NCBI RefSeq assembly: GCF_001941625.1
Contig: NZ_CP016076.1
Coordinates: forward strand, 2,294,001-2,358,000
DNA: 64,000 nt
DNA from: Actinoalloteichus fjordicus
GTDB lineage: Bacteria > Actinomycetota > Actinomycetes > Mycobacteriales > Pseudonocardiaceae
Direction of reading: 5' to 3'
Shown in pieces: positions 34,500 through 42,495 of the stretch. Under the pieces are notes generated by a model that did not search any database, was not told the DNA's origin, and saw nothing but the letters and a program-made list of their open reading frames with translations. The position numbers were made by a program, and so were the translations under genes. The stretch's first letter is position 1, and each line of letters starts with the position of its first letter.

Positions 34500-35814
34500 C
34501 CGGGTCGGTGTCGTCGGAGCAGGCTACGTCGGGCTGACCAGCGCGGCCTGCCTCGCCCGGCTCGGTCGGCACGTGACCTGTGTGGACAACGACCGGCACA
34601 AGATCGACCGGTTGCACGACGGCGAGGTGACGCTCGTCGAGCCGGGACTGTCGGAGCTGGTCGCCGAGGGCATCGCCGGGCGACGACTCCGGTTCACCAC
34701 CGATCTCGCCGCGCTCGCCGACGTCGAGGTGGCCCTGCTCTGCCTGCCGACCCCGATGGGGCCGGGCGGCGTCGCCGATCTCGGCGCCTTCGAGACGGTC
34801 CTCGCCGATCTCGGCCGGGTGCTGCGGCCCGGCTGCGTCGTCGTCACGAAGTCCACCGTTCCGATGGGCACGGCGCGGCGGATTCCCGGCCTGCTCGGCC
34901 GATCGGACCTGCCGGTGGTGGGCAATCCCGAGTTCCTGCGCGAGGGCCACGCCGTCGCGGACTTCCTGCGTCCCGACCGCATCGTGATCGGCGCCGACGC
35001 GGGACAGCGCGCCGCCGCCGATCGAGTGGCCGCCCTCTACGCGGCCACGGGAGCACCGGTGCTGCACACCGATCCCGCGACCGCCGAAGTGACCAAGTAC
35101 GCCAGCAACGCCTTCCTGGCGGTGAAGGCCTCCTACGCCAACGTCCTCGCGGATCTGTGCGAGCGGGTCGGCGCCGACGTCACGCAGGTCACCCGAGCCA
35201 TGGGCTTCGACGACCGGATCGGGCCCGACTTCCTCGCGGCCGGACCGGGCTGGGGCGGCTCCTGCCTGCCGAAGGACGCGGGGGCGCTGCTGTGGGCGGC
35301 GGAGGCGGCCGGTGTGGACTTCGCCCTGGTGCGGGACGCGGTCAAGACCAACACCCGCCAGCATTCGATGGTCGTGCGGAAGGTGCGCTGCGCGGTCACC
35401 GGTTCGGCGGCGGGATCGCTCGTCGGGGTTCGGATCGGGGTGCTCGGCCTGGCCTTCAAGGCGGGAACCGGTGACCTGCGGGCTTCTCCCGCCGTCGCCG
35501 TCGTCGAGGCGCTCGCCAGACAGGGCGCACTGATCTCCGCGCACGATCCCGGCGTCAGCGCAGACGACCGCGTCGGTATCGGGGCAGGCGTGCGGGTGGT
35601 GGACGACCCGTACCGGGTCGCCGAGAAGGCGATGGCGCTGGTCGTGCTCACCGAGTGGCCGGAGTTCCGGGACCTGGACTGGCGAATGCTGGCCGCCGCC
35701 GCTGAACAGCTCGTCGTCGTGGACACGCGCAACCTGCTCGACCAGGAGATCCTCGCCCAGGCGGGCTTCCGACATATCGGAATCGGAACCGGCGGCGGCC
35801 GACCCGAGGGATGA
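34492..35814 (+). CDS. UDP-glucose/GDP-mannose 6-dehydrogenase family
   Basis: A 440-aa NAD-dependent nucleotide-sugar dehydrogenase. It has the Rossmann motif GAGYVG (9-14), the family stretch STVPMGTA (121-128), the active-site C258 in WGGSCLPKDAGAL, and a C-terminal domain with GLAFKAGTGDLR. The most likely reaction is UDP-glucose to UDP-glucuronate, which would feed the decarboxylase-like enzyme at 25330. Its ATG overlaps the GT9 end by 8 nt, and it is the last gene of the coupled series. A GC-rich region follows, then a MITE. Confidence 0.88.
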   Translation: MASRVGVVGAGYVGLTSAACLARLGRHVTCVDNDRHKIDRLHDGEVTLVEPGLSELVAEGIAGRRLRFTTDLAALADVEVALLCLPTPMGPGGVADLGAFETVLADLGRVLRPGCVVVTKSTVPMGTARRIPGLLGRSDLPVVGNPEFLREGHAVADFLRPDRIVIGADAGQRAAADRVAALYAATGAPVLHTDPATAEVTKYASNAFLAVKASYANVLADLCERVGADVTQVTRAMGFDDRIGPDFLAAGPGWGGSCLPKDAGALLWAAEAAGVDFALVRDAVKTNTRQHSMVVRKVRCAVTGSAAGSLVGVRIGVLGLAFKAGTGDLRASPAVAVVEALARQGALISAHDPGVSADDRVGIGAGVRVVDDPYRVAEKAMALVVLTEWPEFRDLDWRMLAAAAEQLVVVDTRNLLDQEILAQAGFRHIGIGTGGGRPEG

Positions 35815-35896
35815 CGGCCCCGCCGCTGCCCCGGGGGCGGCCCGGCGGGCGTGGTCCTGCCGGGCCTTCGTGCGCCGTCGAGTCGTGCCGTCCTTA

Positions 35897-36058
35897 GAGC
35901 CTGTTTTTGATCCCCCTGGAGCCGTGAGCGGGGATCAGCGCGGCTGAGCTGCCAGGCGGAGGAAAGAGACATAACCGGAGTCATGTCGACTGACGACAAC
36001 GCCGCAGATCGCCGCGCCTGCCCCGCGCAACAGGAAAGTGGGGATCAAAAACAGGCTT
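35897..36058. mobile_element. 162-bp MITE-like element with TTA target duplication
   Basis: The terminal inverted repeats are 18 bp and perfect (AGCCTGTTTTTGATCCCC at 35898-35915 and its complement at 36040-36057), with one further mismatched base at each tip. TTA flanks both ends (35894-35896, 36059-36061). Near the left tip a second dyad pairs TGATCCCC with GGGGATCA. No transposase is encoded. A 3-bp TTA duplication and GAG-type tips fit an IS5-family-like element; that is inference. A related left end lies at 55146-55187. Confidence 0.7.
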
Positions 36059-36071
36059 TTAGAGTGTTCGC

Positions 36072-36524
36072 ATGGTCGACTGCTGGCCGTCGGATGCTCC
36101 GGGTGTGCTTCGGCTGCCTTCCGGACGGCTCGTCCGGGGGCGCGGGCTGCGCAGGCCGCTGCCGCCGGGACCGACGCCGACCTTCGCCGTCCACCTGCTG
36201 GGCGGGACGCCGCCGTCCGTTCCGTGGGAGAGCCGCCTGCTGCCGTGGCCCGACTTCCTCCTGCCCCGCGATCGAACCCTGGCCCGCGAGGTCCTGCACG
36301 AGGCCTGGCGGCGAGCCGCGACCGAGCGGGTGGAGATCGCCTGCGGCGGCGGCCGAGGGCGGACCGGCACCGCCCTGGCCTGCCTCGCGGTGCTCGACGG
36401 AGTGCCGCCCGCCGAGGCCGTCGGTTTCGTGCGGCGCCACTACGATCGCCACGCCGTGGAGACTCCCTGGCAGCGCCGCTACGTCACCCGGTTCGCCGCC
36501 GGCAGGCAGACGGACACCTTTTGA
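36072..36524 (+). CDS. Protein tyrosine phosphatase-like protein
   Basis: A 150-aa protein. It has a CX5R phosphatase loop, C91-GGGRGR97-TGTA, preceded by VEIA and followed by a helix (LACLAVLDGVPPAEAVGFVRRHY), as in dual-specificity and tyrosine phosphatases. The general-acid Asp may be in DFLLPRD. The usual His before Cys is Ala, a deviation that could lower activity. ATG 36072 is only 14 nt past the MITE end, so its native upstream region was replaced by the element. The ribosome-binding site is weak. Confidence 0.72.
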   Translation: MVDCWPSDAPGVLRLPSGRLVRGRGLRRPLPPGPTPTFAVHLLGGTPPSVPWESRLLPWPDFLLPRDRTLAREVLHEAWRRAATERVEIACGGGRGRTGTALACLAVLDGVPPAEAVGFVRRHYDRHAVETPWQRRYVTRFAAGRQTDTF

Positions 36525-36805
36525 GCAGCTCTTCCCTGCCGAAGCCTGCCTGTGGGGCACTGCGGGCGGGTCGACGTCCGGGCGGACGCGGTGACCCGTC
36601 GGCGGTCGAGGCCCGTGCCGGTTCGGCGGCCTCTTGCACCGACGGTGTCGGCTCCGCCGCAGCGACGGCACGTGCCTGCTGACGATCTGTTCGACGAGGG
36701 TGTCGTACCCGCAGGGTCGGTGTGGACGAGGCGAAGCGGCCGTGCGGTCCGGCAGACCGCGTGCGGCGTCCCGTGCCGGGTTCGCCGAGTCGGTTTGCCC
36801 GCCCC

Positions 36806-37468
36806 TCAGAGGCTGCTGATCGCGGCTGCCGTCCAGCGGCCCTGCGCGCCGGGCAGCGTGGCCAGATAACGGCCTGCTCGGCCGGCGTCCCAGCCGTGTG
36901 CCTCGCCGAGACCGGCCCGGAGCACCCGCAGGTAGCCTGCCGAGGGCGCCACCCAGTCGACCTGCGCGGCCTGCCACGGGGCAGTGAAGGTCAGCATCGG
37001 CGATCCCTCGCGGTCGCCGACGTGCAGCAGGGTCTCGTAGCGGCCGGGCCCGAGTTCGTGTCGCCCGGCGGCCAGCACGGGGCGCAGATCCAGGTCGGCG
37101 CCGGGCTCGCGGTACATCTCCTGCGCGGTCAGGTCGGCGAACTGGCCCGCACTGATCAGGTGGGCGCATGCGGCGGCGGGTCCCGGCAGCTCGGGATCGT
37201 AGAACGCCCGCCCGCCGCCCCACACCGAGGACTCGGTGGCGAAGTACACGCCGCCCGTCAGCAGACAACCCACGCTGCGGTGTAGTGGGCGGGGGTCCCG
37301 GCAGCCCGGATAGGCGTGCGTCGTCCCCGGCGGGGTGCCGCCCGCCAGATAGAGACGCAGGCGTTCGGCACACATGTTGCTGCCGTAACTGACGTACCAG
37401 ACCAGCTCCGGCGACGGCGATGTCGAGGGACGCGGGACCGCAGGCGGGGGGCTCGGCGATCCGGTCAC
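36806..37468 (-). CDS. Gamma-glutamylcyclotransferase-like (YGSN) protein
   Basis: A 220-aa protein from GTG 37468. The motif VSYGSNMCAERLRLYL near residues 25-40 is the substrate loop of the gamma-glutamylcyclotransferase fold. FATESSVWGGGRAFYDP and AQEMYREPG are conserved among actinomycete relatives, some of which I recall annotated, probably wrongly, as histone deacetylases. The true substrate is unknown. The start is uncertain: the reading frame continues through a 24-nt tandem repeat encoding (AAVSDGRP) units with several in-frame GTGs, so the protein may have a variable N-terminal tail. Confidence 0.65.
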   Translation of the reverse strand: MTGSPSPPPAVPRPSTSPSPELVWYVSYGSNMCAERLRLYLAGGTPPGTTHAYPGCRDPRPLHRSVGCLLTGGVYFATESSVWGGGRAFYDPELPGPAAACAHLISAGQFADLTAQEMYREPGADLDLRPVLAAGRHELGPGRYETLLHVGDREGSPMLTFTAPWQAAQVDWVAPSAGYLRVLRAGLGEAHGWDAGRAGRYLATLPGAQGRWTAAAISSL

Positions 37469-37550
37469 GGCGGCGGGCCGCCCATCAGACACGGCGGCGG
37501 GCCGCCCATCAGACACGGCGGCGGGCCGCCCATCAGACACGGCGGCGGGC
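37467..37550 (-). repeat. 24-nt tandem repeat at the 5' end of the YGSN gene
   Basis: Three exact 24-nt copies begin ACGGCGGCGGGCCGCCCATC, and a half copy follows. Each reverse-strand copy supplies an in-frame GTG. The GGCGGGCCGC core is shared with the linker repeats at 29125. Confidence 0.85.
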
Positions 37551-37589
37551 CCGTCATCGTGCGGCCGGGTCGGGTCGCCGTCGCCTGCC

Positions 37590-38606
37590 TTAGATCCCGA
37601 CGGCCGCACGAACCTGGCGCAGGACCGGCACCGCCTTGGCCCGTGCCTTCTCGGCACCCGCCGCCAGGATCGCGTCCAGCTCGCTGTCCGGCGCCGTCAA
37701 CGCCTCATAGCGCTCTCGCATCGGCGCAAGCTGCTCGTCGAGCACCTCGAAGAGCTGGTTCTTCAGCTCGCCCCAGCCGACCCCGCCCGCCGCGAGTCGC
37801 GCGCGGGTGTCGTTCACGACGTCCTCGCTCGCGAACTGCTGAAGGATCTGGAACACCGAGGACTCGTCGGCGTTCTTCGGCGCCTCGACCGGTGTGCTGT
37901 CGGTCGGCATCCGGCGGACCAGCTTCTTCAGCTTCCCCGCCGGCAGGAACAGCGGAATGGTGTTGTCGTAGGACTTGCTCATCTTGCGGCCGTCGATGCC
38001 GGGCAGCGTCCGGCCGTTGTCGGCCTCCGGGATCAGCACGCGGGGCACGGTGAACCGATAGCCCGATCCGTAGGCGTGGTTGAACGAGCCCGCGATGTCG
38101 GCGGCGATCTCGACGTGCTGCGCCTGATCCTTGCCGACCGGCACCACGTCGGCGTTCATGATCAGGATGTCGACGGCCATCAGCACGGGGTAGTTGAACA
38201 GGCCCATGTTGACCCCGGCATCGAGGTCGCTGCGGCCCGCCTCCTCGTTGCGATCCCGCACGGCCTTGTAGGCGTGTGCGCGGTTCATCAGGCCCTTGCC
38301 CGTCAGGCAGGACATGACCCAGTTCAGCTCGAAGATCTCCGGCACGTCGGACTGCCGGTAGAGCAGTGTGCGCTCGGGGTCGAGTCCCGCCGCGATCCAG
38401 GTGGCCGCCACCGACCGCGTGTACCGCCGCAGCAGTTCCGGATCGCGCAGCGTGGTGAGGGCGTGGTAGTCGGCGATGAAGTACATCGACTCGTAGTCGG
38501 CGGCCAGCTCCAGGGCCGGGCGGATCGCACCGATGTAGTTGCCGAGATGCGGCTCGCCGGTGGGCTTGATGCCGGTCAGCGATACCTTCTTCGCGGGCGA
38601 TGCCAT
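37590..38606 (-). CDS. trpS: Tryptophanyl-tRNA synthetase
   Basis: A 338-aa class Ic synthetase that charges tRNA-Trp. The HIGH-type motif is PHLGN (19-23) and KMSKS is at 208-212. FIADYHALT, VGKDQAQHVE and the LPGIDGRKMSKS context are typical. The opening VSLTGIKPTGEPHLGNYIGAIRPALELA belongs to the subgroup with GIKPTG and not the more common actinomycete LSGIQPT form, so it may be one of two synthetases in this genome. The adjoining genes do not form an obvious operon with it. Confidence 0.93.
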   Translation of the reverse strand: MASPAKKVSLTGIKPTGEPHLGNYIGAIRPALELAADYESMYFIADYHALTTLRDPELLRRYTRSVAATWIAAGLDPERTLLYRQSDVPEIFELNWVMSCLTGKGLMNRAHAYKAVRDRNEEAGRSDLDAGVNMGLFNYPVLMAVDILIMNADVVPVGKDQAQHVEIAADIAGSFNHAYGSGYRFTVPRVLIPEADNGRTLPGIDGRKMSKSYDNTIPLFLPAGKLKKLVRRMPTDSTPVEAPKNADESSVFQILQQFASEDVVNDTRARLAAGGVGWGELKNQLFEVLDEQLAPMRERYEALTAPDSELDAILAAGAEKARAKAVPVLRQVRAAVGI

Positions 38607-38849
38607 GGTCGGGCAGTCTACCGGGCGGCGTCGTGGCCTTCCGTCGACTTTCCCTGTCCGGCTGCTGCCCGGACGTGCGGCGCAGGCGGCGATGGAGCAG
38701 CCTGTTGCACGAAGGCGAGGACCGTCGTGCCCGCACAGCGCCGCCGCCTGCGGTGCGGCTCCCGCCGCCCGTGCAGCGGGAGCCCCCGATCACACCAGGC
38801 GCTCGTGCAGTGTTCGAGGCAGCATCCGTACCCGGTGAAGGAGTGACCA

Positions 38850-39539
38850 GTGCCATCTCGCCCCTATGTGCTGGCCTCGGCGGCCTGCTCGGTCGACGGC
38901 TATCTCGACGACGCGAGCGAGGAACGCCTGCTGCTGTCCGGCGCGGCCGACTTCGATCGGGTGGACGAGGTGCGGGCCGGGGTGGACGCGATCCTGGTGG
39001 GGGCCAACACGATCCGTCGGGACGATCCCCGTCTGTTGGTGCGTTCCGACCACCGGCGCGCCGAACGGGTGCGGCGTGGGTTGTCGCCGAGCCCGCTGCG
39101 CGTGACCATGACCGCCTCGGGCGAGCTGGACCCGAGTGCCCGTTTCTTCACCAGCGGTGACGCGCAGCGGCTCGTGTACGTCCCGACCAGCGGAGTCGAA
39201 GCGGTCACCGCCGGGTTGGGGGCGGCGGCCTCGGTGATCGGCGCGGGCGATCCGCTGGACCTGGACGTCCTGCTCACCGACCTCGCGGGGCGCGGGGTGG
39301 CGCGGCTGATGGTGGAGGGCGGTGGCCGCGTGCACACCCGGTTCCTGGCCGCCGGGCTCGTCGACGAGCTGCACCTGGTCGTCGCGCCCTTCCTCATCGG
39401 TGACCCCGCCGCGCCACGCTTCGTCGGCCCGGCCGCGTTCCCCCAGGATGCGGCGCATCGGATGACCCTGATCGAGACCCGCATGGTCGGCGACTGCGCA
39501 CTGCTGCGGTACCGCATCGGCGGTGTCAGCACGGGCTGA
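38850..39539 (+). CDS. RibD C-terminal / dihydrofolate-reductase-fold reductase
   Basis: A 229-aa NADPH-dependent reductase with the RibD C-terminal fold. It has the N-terminal SVDGYLDDA, DAILVGANTIRRDDPRLLVR (about 50-70), and MVEGGGRVHTRFLAAGLVDELHLVVAP (about 155-182). In riboflavin synthesis such domains reduce a pyrimidinone ribosyl intermediate, but this protein lacks the deaminase half of RibD and stands alone. It may thus be a stand-alone riboflavin or pterin reductase. GTG 38850 has GAAGGAG upstream. Confidence 0.8.
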   Translation: MPSRPYVLASAACSVDGYLDDASEERLLLSGAADFDRVDEVRAGVDAILVGANTIRRDDPRLLVRSDHRRAERVRRGLSPSPLRVTMTASGELDPSARFFTSGDAQRLVYVPTSGVEAVTAGLGAAASVIGAGDPLDLDVLLTDLAGRGVARLMVEGGGRVHTRFLAAGLVDELHLVVAPFLIGDPAAPRFVGPAAFPQDAAHRMTLIETRMVGDCALLRYRIGGVSTG

Positions 39540-39627
39540 GCCTGCGAGTGCGAGGGCGGGCAGCAGACAGGGACGTCGTACCGGTGAGAGCGGCAGCACG
39601 CCCCGAACTCGAAGAGTGGGGGCAGGC

Positions 39628-40020
39628 TCACGACCGGGTGGTGCCGGGGGTGAGTCGGGTGCGCAGAGTGGCGGCGAAGTCTTCGGCGCGACCCAACTGG
39701 ACTCGCAGTCTGTCGATCTGCTCGGCTGCGTCGCGTTCGTATCCCCGGATGCGCTCCAGCAGGGCTTCGTGGCCCTCGGCGTTCAGCTCGCCGTCGGCGT
39801 CGAGGCGGTCGGTGGCGTCCAGCAGGTCGCGCATCTGATCAAGAGTGAAGCCCAGCGGTTTCATCCGGCGGATCACCATCAGACGGTCGACGTCCGCCTC
39901 GGTATAGAGACGGAAACCCCCTGGGGAGCGGGCCGACGGGACGACCAGACCGGTCTCGTCATAGTGCCGGATCGTGCGCAGAGACAACTCGGTGCGCGCG
40001 GCGACCTCACCGATCTGCAT
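39628..40020 (-). CDS. MerR family transcriptional regulator
   Basis: A 130-aa regulator from ATG 40020 (an ATG at 40047 would add nine residues). The winged HTH begins MQIGEVAARTELSLRTIRHYDETGLV, with RLYTEADVDRLMVIRRMKPLGFTLDQM following. A coiled-coil dimerisation helix (about 70-115) comes after it, with no obvious effector domain or Cys metal site. A dyad at 40082-40101 lies 62 nt upstream and may be its binding site. Possible targets are its own gene and the divergent SulP transporter gene. Confidence 0.87.
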   Translation of the reverse strand: MQIGEVAARTELSLRTIRHYDETGLVVPSARSPGGFRLYTEADVDRLMVIRRMKPLGFTLDQMRDLLDATDRLDADGELNAEGHEALLERIRGYERDAAEQIDRLRVQLGRAEDFAATLRTRLTPGTTRS

Positions 40021-40081
40021 GTGCTCGTCGTCCACCTGTGTCCTCATCCGCCGAGGGGATATTCGGATCACCCCGATGAAA

Positions 40082-40101
40082 CTACCCTAACGTCAAGGTA
40101 G
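40082..40101. promoter_or_regulatory. Candidate MerR operator
   Basis: CTACCCTAACGTCAAGGTAG is a near-perfect dyad (CTACC...GGTAG outer arms, ACGT centre). It sits between the MerR gene and the divergent SulP gene and includes a TTGACG on the reverse strand. Confidence 0.45.
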
Positions 40102-40411
40102 AGTTGCGTCAGCGCGAGCGAGATCGTCCGCCGCCGCGCCGTCGTGTCGGGGTCGATGCCGCCTCCGTTGAGCAGTCGAGTCCCGGCAGGAGACGAGTGT
40201 GAGCGAGTCCGCGACAGCCTGCGCTGCGGCCTGTCCGCCGTGACATCTCGCCCGCAGTGGTGAGCCCCGGCGCCATTCGCGCCTGCCCGCCCGGCTTCCC
40301 GTAGGCGGTTCTCCTCGTCTCGCCGGTTGCCGCGCGGTGCCTGCCGGGCATCGCCAAGTCCCGCCTGCACGCCACGTGAGGCGTGCCCGAACACGACAGG
40401 TGTCTCTTTCT
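40102..40411. other. Intergenic, no gene seen
   Basis: About 310 nt between the MerR-type dyad and the SulP start. The frames are not protein-like. It should contain the SulP promoter. Confidence 0.35.
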
Positions 40412-41923
40412 GTGGCTTCTCCCGATACCACCCTGCCCCCGTCCGGACGGCTGCGCGCCCTCGCACCCGACTGGCTGCGTGATCCCAGCGTCTGGCGCAC
40501 CGAGATCCTGGCCGGTCTCGTCGTCGCCTTGGCGTTGATCCCCGAGGCGATCTCGTTCTCGATCATCGCAGGCGTCGACCCCGCAGTGGGGCTGTTCGCC
40601 TCGTTCACCATGGCCGTGGTGATCTCCGTGGTCGGTGGTCGTCGGGCCATGATCTCCGCCGCCACCGGCGCCGTCGCCCTCGTCATCGCTCCGTTGAACC
40701 ACGTCTACGGGTTGGGCTACCTGATCGCCGCGGTCATCCTCGCGGGCGTGTTCCAGATCGTGCTGGGCGCGCTCGGCGTGGCCAGGCTGATGCGCTTCAT
40801 CCCTCGGTCGGTGATGGTCGGCTTCGTCAACTCGCTCGCCATCCTCATCTTCCTGGCCCAGGTGCCGGAGCTGCGTGACGTCCCCTGGGCCGTCTACCCG
40901 CTGCTCCTCGGCGGCCTCGCCCTGATGGTGTTCCTCCCGAAGATCACCACTGTGGTCCCTGCACCACTGGTCTCGATCGTGGTGCTCACCGTCGTCACGA
41001 TCGGGGCGGGCATCGCAGTGCCGACTGTCGGTGACAAGGGTGAGCTGCCGTCTGCTCTGCCGACACCGGGTCTGCCGGACATCCCCTTCACCCTGGACAC
41101 CCTCGCCGTCATCGCGCCCTACGCCTTCGCGATGGCGCTCGTCGGGCTGATGGAGTCGCTGATGACCGCCAAGCTGGTCGACGACATCACCGACAGTCAT
41201 TCCTCCAAGACCCGCGAGTCGATCGGTCAGGGCATCGCCAACATCGTCACCGGATTCTTCGGCGGCATGGGCGGCTGCGCGATGATCGGCCAGACGATGA
41301 TCAACGTGAAGGTGTCCGGTGCTCGCACCCGACTGTCGACGTTCCTCGCGGGGTCGTTCCTCATGGTGCTGTGCATCGTGTTCGGACCCGTCGTCTCCGA
41401 TATCCCGATGGCCGCGCTGGTCGCCGTCATGATCATGGTGTCGTTCGCGACGTTCGACTGGCGCTCGGTCAGCCCGAGGACTCTGCGCAGGATGCCGCCA
41501 GGGGAGATCACCGTCATGCTGACGACCATCGCCTGCGTGGTGATCACCCACAATCTCGCGATCGGCGTCGTCGTCGGTTCGATCACCGCGGTGGTCATCT
41601 TCGCGAAGCGCGTCGCGCACCTCGCCGACGTCACCGCCGTGGTCGATCCGGACGGCACGATCGTGGTCTACCGGGTCACCGGCGAGCTGTTCTTCGCTTC
41701 CTCCAATGACCTGATCGGTCGTTTCGACTACGGGGGCGACCCGACGAACGTCGTCATCGACCTCACCGCGGCGCACGTCTGGGACGCCTCCTCTGTCGCC
41801 GCGCTCGACGCGATCGAGACGAAGTACGCGCAGCGCGGCAAGACCGTCGAGATCATCGGGCTCAACCCGCCCAGCGCCCGCCTCCACCGCAGACTCACGG
41901 GCGAGCTCAGCGCAAGCCACTGA
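40412..41923 (+). CDS. SulP family anion permease with STAS domain
   Basis: A 503-aa transporter. About 10-12 hydrophobic segments from residue 25 to 390 include the sulphate-transporter signature region (VVALALIPEAISFSIIAGVDPAVGLFASF). The last ~100 residues form a STAS domain (VVYRVTGELFFASS, VVIDLTAAHVWDASSVAALDAIE). Substrates in the family include sulphate, bicarbonate and dicarboxylates; the substrate here is unknown. GTG 40412 and GTG 40400 are both possible and neither has a strong ribosome-binding site. The gene is divergent from the MerR regulator, about 390 nt away. Confidence 0.87.
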   Translation: MASPDTTLPPSGRLRALAPDWLRDPSVWRTEILAGLVVALALIPEAISFSIIAGVDPAVGLFASFTMAVVISVVGGRRAMISAATGAVALVIAPLNHVYGLGYLIAAVILAGVFQIVLGALGVARLMRFIPRSVMVGFVNSLAILIFLAQVPELRDVPWAVYPLLLGGLALMVFLPKITTVVPAPLVSIVVLTVVTIGAGIAVPTVGDKGELPSALPTPGLPDIPFTLDTLAVIAPYAFAMALVGLMESLMTAKLVDDITDSHSSKTRESIGQGIANIVTGFFGGMGGCAMIGQTMINVKVSGARTRLSTFLAGSFLMVLCIVFGPVVSDIPMAALVAVMIMVSFATFDWRSVSPRTLRRMPPGEITVMLTTIACVVITHNLAIGVVVGSITAVVIFAKRVAHLADVTAVVDPDGTIVVYRVTGELFFASSNDLIGRFDYGGDPTNVVIDLTAAHVWDASSVAALDAIETKYAQRGKTVEIIGLNPPSARLHRRLTGELSASH

Positions 41924-42090
41924 CCGGGGGCGGACGAGGCCACTGCTGCCGGAGACGCAGGTCGCGTCCCCGGAGCGAACCGGTCCTGCCCTGCCGGGCG
42001 GCAGGCTGTTGACTCCGTCGGGTAGAACCGAACGAACCGACAGTCTGTCCGCCCGGCCCTGCCCGGGCGATTGGTAGATCGACTGCTTGA

Positions 42091-42495
42091 TCAGCTCATG
42101 TTTTCGACGTCTGCCTCGTCGTCGACGTCCTTCTTCTCTGACACCTCGTCGGCCGTCGGGGCAGCGGCCTCTGCCGACGCCTCTGCCCCGCCCTCGGCGA
42201 GCCGCTTGATCGCGGCAAGCCTGCCGTCCCACCGCTCGGCGAGCCGGGTGAGCCAGCTCGCGGTGCTGGTCAGCGCCTCAGACCGCACGCTGAACCGGAC
42301 CTCGCGGCCCTGACGGCGCCCGCTGACCAGGCCCGCCCGTTCCAGGACGGCCAGGTGTTGCACGACGGCCTGCCTGCTCACCGGCAGCGGGGCGGCCAGC
42401 GCGGTGGCGCTGGCCTCGCCGAGCGCGGCGAGTTCGTCGAGGATGCGACGACGGGTCGGGTCGGCCAGCGCCGCGAGGGTCTCCTCCTCCGTCAT
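42091..42495 (-). CDS. ArsR family transcriptional repressor
   Basis: A 134-aa winged-helix regulator. TLAALADPTRRRILDELAALGEASATALAAPLPVSRQAVVQHLAVLERAGLVSGRR covers the HTH (residues 5-60). The tail is Ala/Glu/Asp-rich. No Cys metal site is seen, so it belongs to the metal-independent class that is often paired with an SRPBCC protein. ATG 42495 overlaps the stop of the upstream SRPBCC gene (ATGA). Two GTGCAAG-type dyads upstream of the operon are its likely operators, implying autoregulation. Confidence 0.87.
   Translation of the reverse strand: MTEEETLAALADPTRRRILDELAALGEASATALAAPLPVSRQAVVQHLAVLERAGLVSGRRQGREVRFSVRSEALTSTASWLTRLAERWDGRLAAIKRLAEGGAEASAEAAAPTADEVSEKKDVDDEADVENMS

Noticed and set aside
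35983-36594. Longer frame across the MITE end and the phosphatase gene
   Set aside because: It is out of frame with the CX5R-containing protein and is Arg/Cys-rich noise.
36806-37468. Histone deacetylase annotation
   Set aside because: The sequence has the YGSN loop of the gamma-glutamylcyclotransferase fold and none of the His/Asp zinc motifs of deacetylases.
37467-37550. CRISPR-like repeat
   Set aside because: The copies are contiguous with no spacers, lie inside a reading frame, and no cas genes are near.
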